DNA from: a virus
Reading direction: 5' to 3' (one strand)
IMG/VR virus record: IMGVR_UViG_3300024306_000021
Coordinates: 37,650 to 101,649 of that record
Length of the DNA stretch: 64,000 nucleotides
Numbering within the stretch: the first letter of the stretch is position 1; each line of letters opens with the position of its first letter. The position numbers were made by a program, and so were the translations under genes. This document shows, piece by piece, positions 62,202 through 64,000 of the stretch. The notes beneath the pieces are model-generated. The model saw only the letters and a list, made by a program, of their open reading frames with translations, was not told where the DNA came from and searched no databases.

Positions 62202-62449
62202 TTTATTTTGTTCCCTTCAGCATTGGCCCATTTTAACATAAACATAGTAGCATCGTGATCATTTTCAAACTGCCAGTAAAGAGCATGTACTGATTGAGCT
62301 CTCCATAATCCTTTACACTGTTCTTCGCACCACTTGTTCATCTTCGGCAAAGTTTCGTAACCCACAGTATCAAAATTAATCCTATAAGGAAACGTGGCGC
62401 GAGATCGTGTAGATAGTATAGATCTGATGTCAGCTACTTTTACGCCCAT
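62198..62449 (-). CDS. Small LKW-tail family protein, copy 2
   Basis: An 83-residue protein ending WCEEQCKGLW... then LYWQFENDHDATMFMLKWAN and a short extension. The last 40 residues align with copies 1, 3, 4 and 5. It overlaps copy 3 by ten bases. Confidence 0.72.
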   Translation of the reverse strand: MGVKVADIRSILSTRSRATFPYRINFDTVGYETLPKMNKWCEEQCKGLWRAQSVHALYWQFENDHDATMFMLKWANAEGNKIK

Positions 62450-62721
62450 TTTAACAAAAACATAGTTACTTGTTTTTCACTTTTGAATTGAAATTGGTTC
62501 CAAGCCATGCGTTTACCGCAGTTGTGTTCTGAACACCAGTTGGCTATTTCTACAAATGTTTCTTCTCTAAGTCCAGTCATAGTCACGGCACCGTTTTCGT
62601 AAAGAGCCTGGCATTCTAAAGTGATAGGATGTTCTCGTGTTCGCGACCAAGATAATCCGATCATTCCAAAAGGCAATTGATACTGTCCTTCTCTATCTGT
62701 CAATAGCCTTTTCTTTTTCAT
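62440..62721 (-). CDS. Small LKW-tail family protein, copy 3
   Basis: A 93-residue protein with WCSEHNCGKRMAWNQFQFKS then MFLLKWA at the end. The N-terminal part (LPFGMIGLSWSRTREHPITL) is unique. One base separates it from the gene upstream. Confidence 0.72.
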   Translation of the reverse strand: MKKKRLLTDREGQYQLPFGMIGLSWSRTREHPITLECQALYENGAVTMTGLREETFVEIANWCSEHNCGKRMAWNQFQFKSEKQVTMFLLKWA

Positions 62722-62722
62722 G

Positions 62723-63112
62723 TTATCTCCACTTCAACACAAAAATCATACGATCCATTTCATCGCGGAACCAAAACTTGCGATTATTCATATACCAACG
62801 TTCAGCAGGTTCGGGAGCCTTATCTTCTCCCCACATGTTGCTTCCAGAAGAACCAAAATGTTCTAAACACCATGCGGTCATTTCGTGCCAGTTGCCGCCT
62901 ATAGGCTGTGCGGTATAGTATCTAGCACCGTAGACTTTACCTTCAGATAACACTATATCTGTAAGCTGTGGATAATAGACATCACGAAAGACAGCGTTTA
63001 ATGCCGATACCATGCTTTTACCGATCTGTCTACCAGTTACCTGTACCATGCCGCGCCCTTTGTATTTTGTCATTTTATCAAGCATATCTATTTGCCAAGG
63101 ATGTATTTTCAT
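62723..63112 (-). CDS. LKW-tail protein with terminase-like N-terminus, copy 4
   Basis: A 129-residue protein. Its start MKIHPWQIDMLDKMTKYKGR then VQVTGRQIGKSMVSA resembles the first strand and Walker A loop (TGRQxGKS) of phage terminase large subunits. The rest of the ATPase is missing, and the end joins the LKW pattern (WCLEHFG ... FWFRDEMDRMIFVLKWR). It may be a fusion of a terminase fragment to the tail module, or the tail module may bind something the terminase start once did. Confidence 0.72.
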   Translation of the reverse strand: MKIHPWQIDMLDKMTKYKGRGMVQVTGRQIGKSMVSALNAVFRDVYYPQLTDIVLSEGKVYGARYYTAQPIGGNWHEMTAWCLEHFGSSGSNMWGEDKAPEPAERWYMNNRKFWFRDEMDRMIFVLKWR

Positions 63113-63388
63113 TTACGCCCATTTTAGAGTAAACCAATTGGCTTCTTTGTCGTTTTCGAAAACCCAAACCAAACCCATAGTGTGTACACGGTCTTTACAG
63201 TTGTCTTTGACCCAACGATCGATAGCTTCGCCTTTTTCGTGCGTCATGGGAGAGAGAACGACTTTGCGCCATCCTAGTTCCTGTAAGAGACCAGTCATGA
63301 CTTCAAAGTCAATCTCTTTCCGCATTTCGTTTCCTAGAGATTCGACTATCTGATCTTCTAGACTTCGATTACTATATTTGGATCCCAT
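63113..63388 (-). CDS. Small LKW-tail family protein, copy 5
   Basis: A 91-residue protein ending WVKDNCKDRVHTMGLVWVFE then NDKEANWFTLKWA. The N-terminal half (YSNRSLEDQIVESLGNEMRK) is helical. It overlaps the end of the phosphoesterase by 31 bases. Confidence 0.72.
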   Translation of the reverse strand: MGSKYSNRSLEDQIVESLGNEMRKEIDFEVMTGLLQELGWRKVVLSPMTHEKGEAIDRWVKDNCKDRVHTMGLVWVFENDKEANWFTLKWA

Positions 63389-64000
63389 CCTGTGTTCTCG
63401 CTGTAGTGGCCATCTTCATAGCCACGTGGGTTACATACTATACGAGTCTCACCGATCATATAATCGAAAGGATGATGGGTATGACCATGTGTCCAAAGTT
63501 TAATCTGCGGTCTATCTAAGATAAACTCATCTAAGTTGCTGTGGTATCCACCGTTCATGATCTGATCGTAATGATACTGTGGATGTATGCTCTGATGGCT
63601 AGGACTATGATGCCCAACCACTACGAACTTTTGATCATGCTTTTCAGCTACCACTGTGCTGATGTACTCGAGGCTGAGACGGTGACGCCTGACCGCATCC
63701 TCCGTAGACCAAGGACGATATCCAGCCTTGTCATTGCGGATAGCTCTAAAGTCGTTCATCATTTGACTAACATGTAACAGTGTGAGTGGATCACCCTTGT
63801 TCATATCTGTCCAAAGAGTACAACCAATGAAAGTCACATCACCTATAGTCCTAGCACCATTTTCCAAGAAGTATATGTTAGGATAAAGGTCTTTAAGACT
63901 TTCTAATATATCAAGGCAGTCATAAAACTTGCCATTGTAAAACTCGTGGTTACCGGCAACATAGACTACGTGCGGAAACTGAAAGCTCACACGCTTGAGG
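63358..64000 (-). CDS. Calcineurin-like metallophosphoesterase (N-terminus beyond window)
   Basis: At least 214 C-terminal residues: YVAGNHEFYN, FIGCTLWTD, VVVGHHSPS and THGHTHHPFDY, the GNHE, GH and GHTH blocks of the family. The DxH and GD blocks would lie upstream, and the frame is open to the window edge, so the gene continues past 64000. It could act on nucleotides or RNA ends. Confidence 0.88.
   Translation of the reverse strand, partial: LKRVSFQFPHVVYVAGNHEFYNGKFYDCLDILESLKDLYPNIYFLENGARTIGDVTFIGCTLWTDMNKGDPLTLLHVSQMMNDFRAIRNDKAGYRPWSTEDAVRRHRLSLEYISTVVAEKHDQKFVVVGHHSPSHQSIHPQYHYDQIMNGGYHSNLDEFILDRPQIKLWTHGHTHHPFDYMIGETRIVCNPRGYEDGHYSENTGWDPNIVIEV

Noticed and set aside
62723-62900. 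A terminase large subunit gene
   Set aside because: Only the first ~45 residues look like a terminase start; the protein is 129 residues and lacks Walker B and the nuclease domain.
1-64000. CRISPR arrays, insertion sequences, rRNA operons
   Set aside because: No regular spaced repeats, transposase genes or full rRNA were found; only the short 23S-like string at 2321-2343.

Overview
The window looks like about 64 kb from the genome of a large T4-like (contractile-tailed, Caudoviricetes) phage of an aquatic Gram-negative bacterium. Three things support this. The tail-fibre genes use the marine T4-like head module RDSFKKVNENFTELY. Many tightly overlapping small genes resemble the conserved unknowns of cyanophages and pelagiphages. 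There are two promoter classes: near-perfect sigma-70 promoters (TTGACA/T, 17 bp, TATAAT) and T4-type late boxes (TATAAATA, CTAAATA). Almost all genes lie on the minus strand. Host clues are indirect: a PqqA precursor peptide (hosts using PQQ dehydrogenases, such as methylotrophs) and an outer-membrane protein whose mature end starts ADLP, as in alphaproteobacterial Omp25/porin-type proteins.

Layout. 1-15.2 kb: tail-fibre and structural genes (1-1891, 8735-10177, 10235-13924), mixed with iscU-iscA, a superoxide dismutase, UV endonuclease, nucleotidyltransferase, two glycosyltransferases and a QueD-like protein. 15.2-20.3 kb: a compact operon of small conserved phage genes, two 2OG-Fe(II) oxygenases and a small structural protein. 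20.3-28.6 kb: a tRNA-like gene, pqqA, an outer-membrane beta-barrel, ahpD and ahpC, an SGNH hydrolase, an amidotransferase-like protein, a malonyl-CoA-decarboxylase-like acyltransferase, a P-loop kinase, a metallophosphoesterase, a phosphatase and a DksA/TraR-like zinc finger. 28.7-39.9 kb: about 35 tRNA genes covering all 20 amino acids. They are interspersed with a peptidoglycan-hydrolase lipoprotein, oxygenases, a sulfotransferase, an APS-kinase/nucleotidyltransferase fusion and a B12-type radical SAM protein. Several tRNA spacers form long inverted repeats that look like structured RNAs. 40.6-57.6 kb: a dense set with six more radical SAM enzymes, four 2OG-oxygenase-like proteins, a QueC-like PP-loop enzyme, a PLP enzyme, two kinase-fold-like paralogues and several unknowns. 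57.6-64 kb: IF-1, ClpP, a UDP-sugar-dehydrogenase-like protein, a nucleotidase, a metallophosphoesterase cut by the window edge, and an array of five small paralogues with a shared LKW-type C-terminus.

How it may fit together (inference). The phage carries a large O2-sensitive radical SAM and Fe(II)-oxygenase repertoire, its own Fe-S scaffold and carrier, and SOD plus AhpC/AhpD that would protect Fe-S chemistry. The tRNA set, IF-1 and ClpP suggest takeover of translation and proteostasis. PqqA, the outer-membrane protein, the glycosyltransferases and the sulfation genes suggest changes to host metabolism and surface. The radical SAM/oxygenase region is the best candidate for an undescribed pathway.
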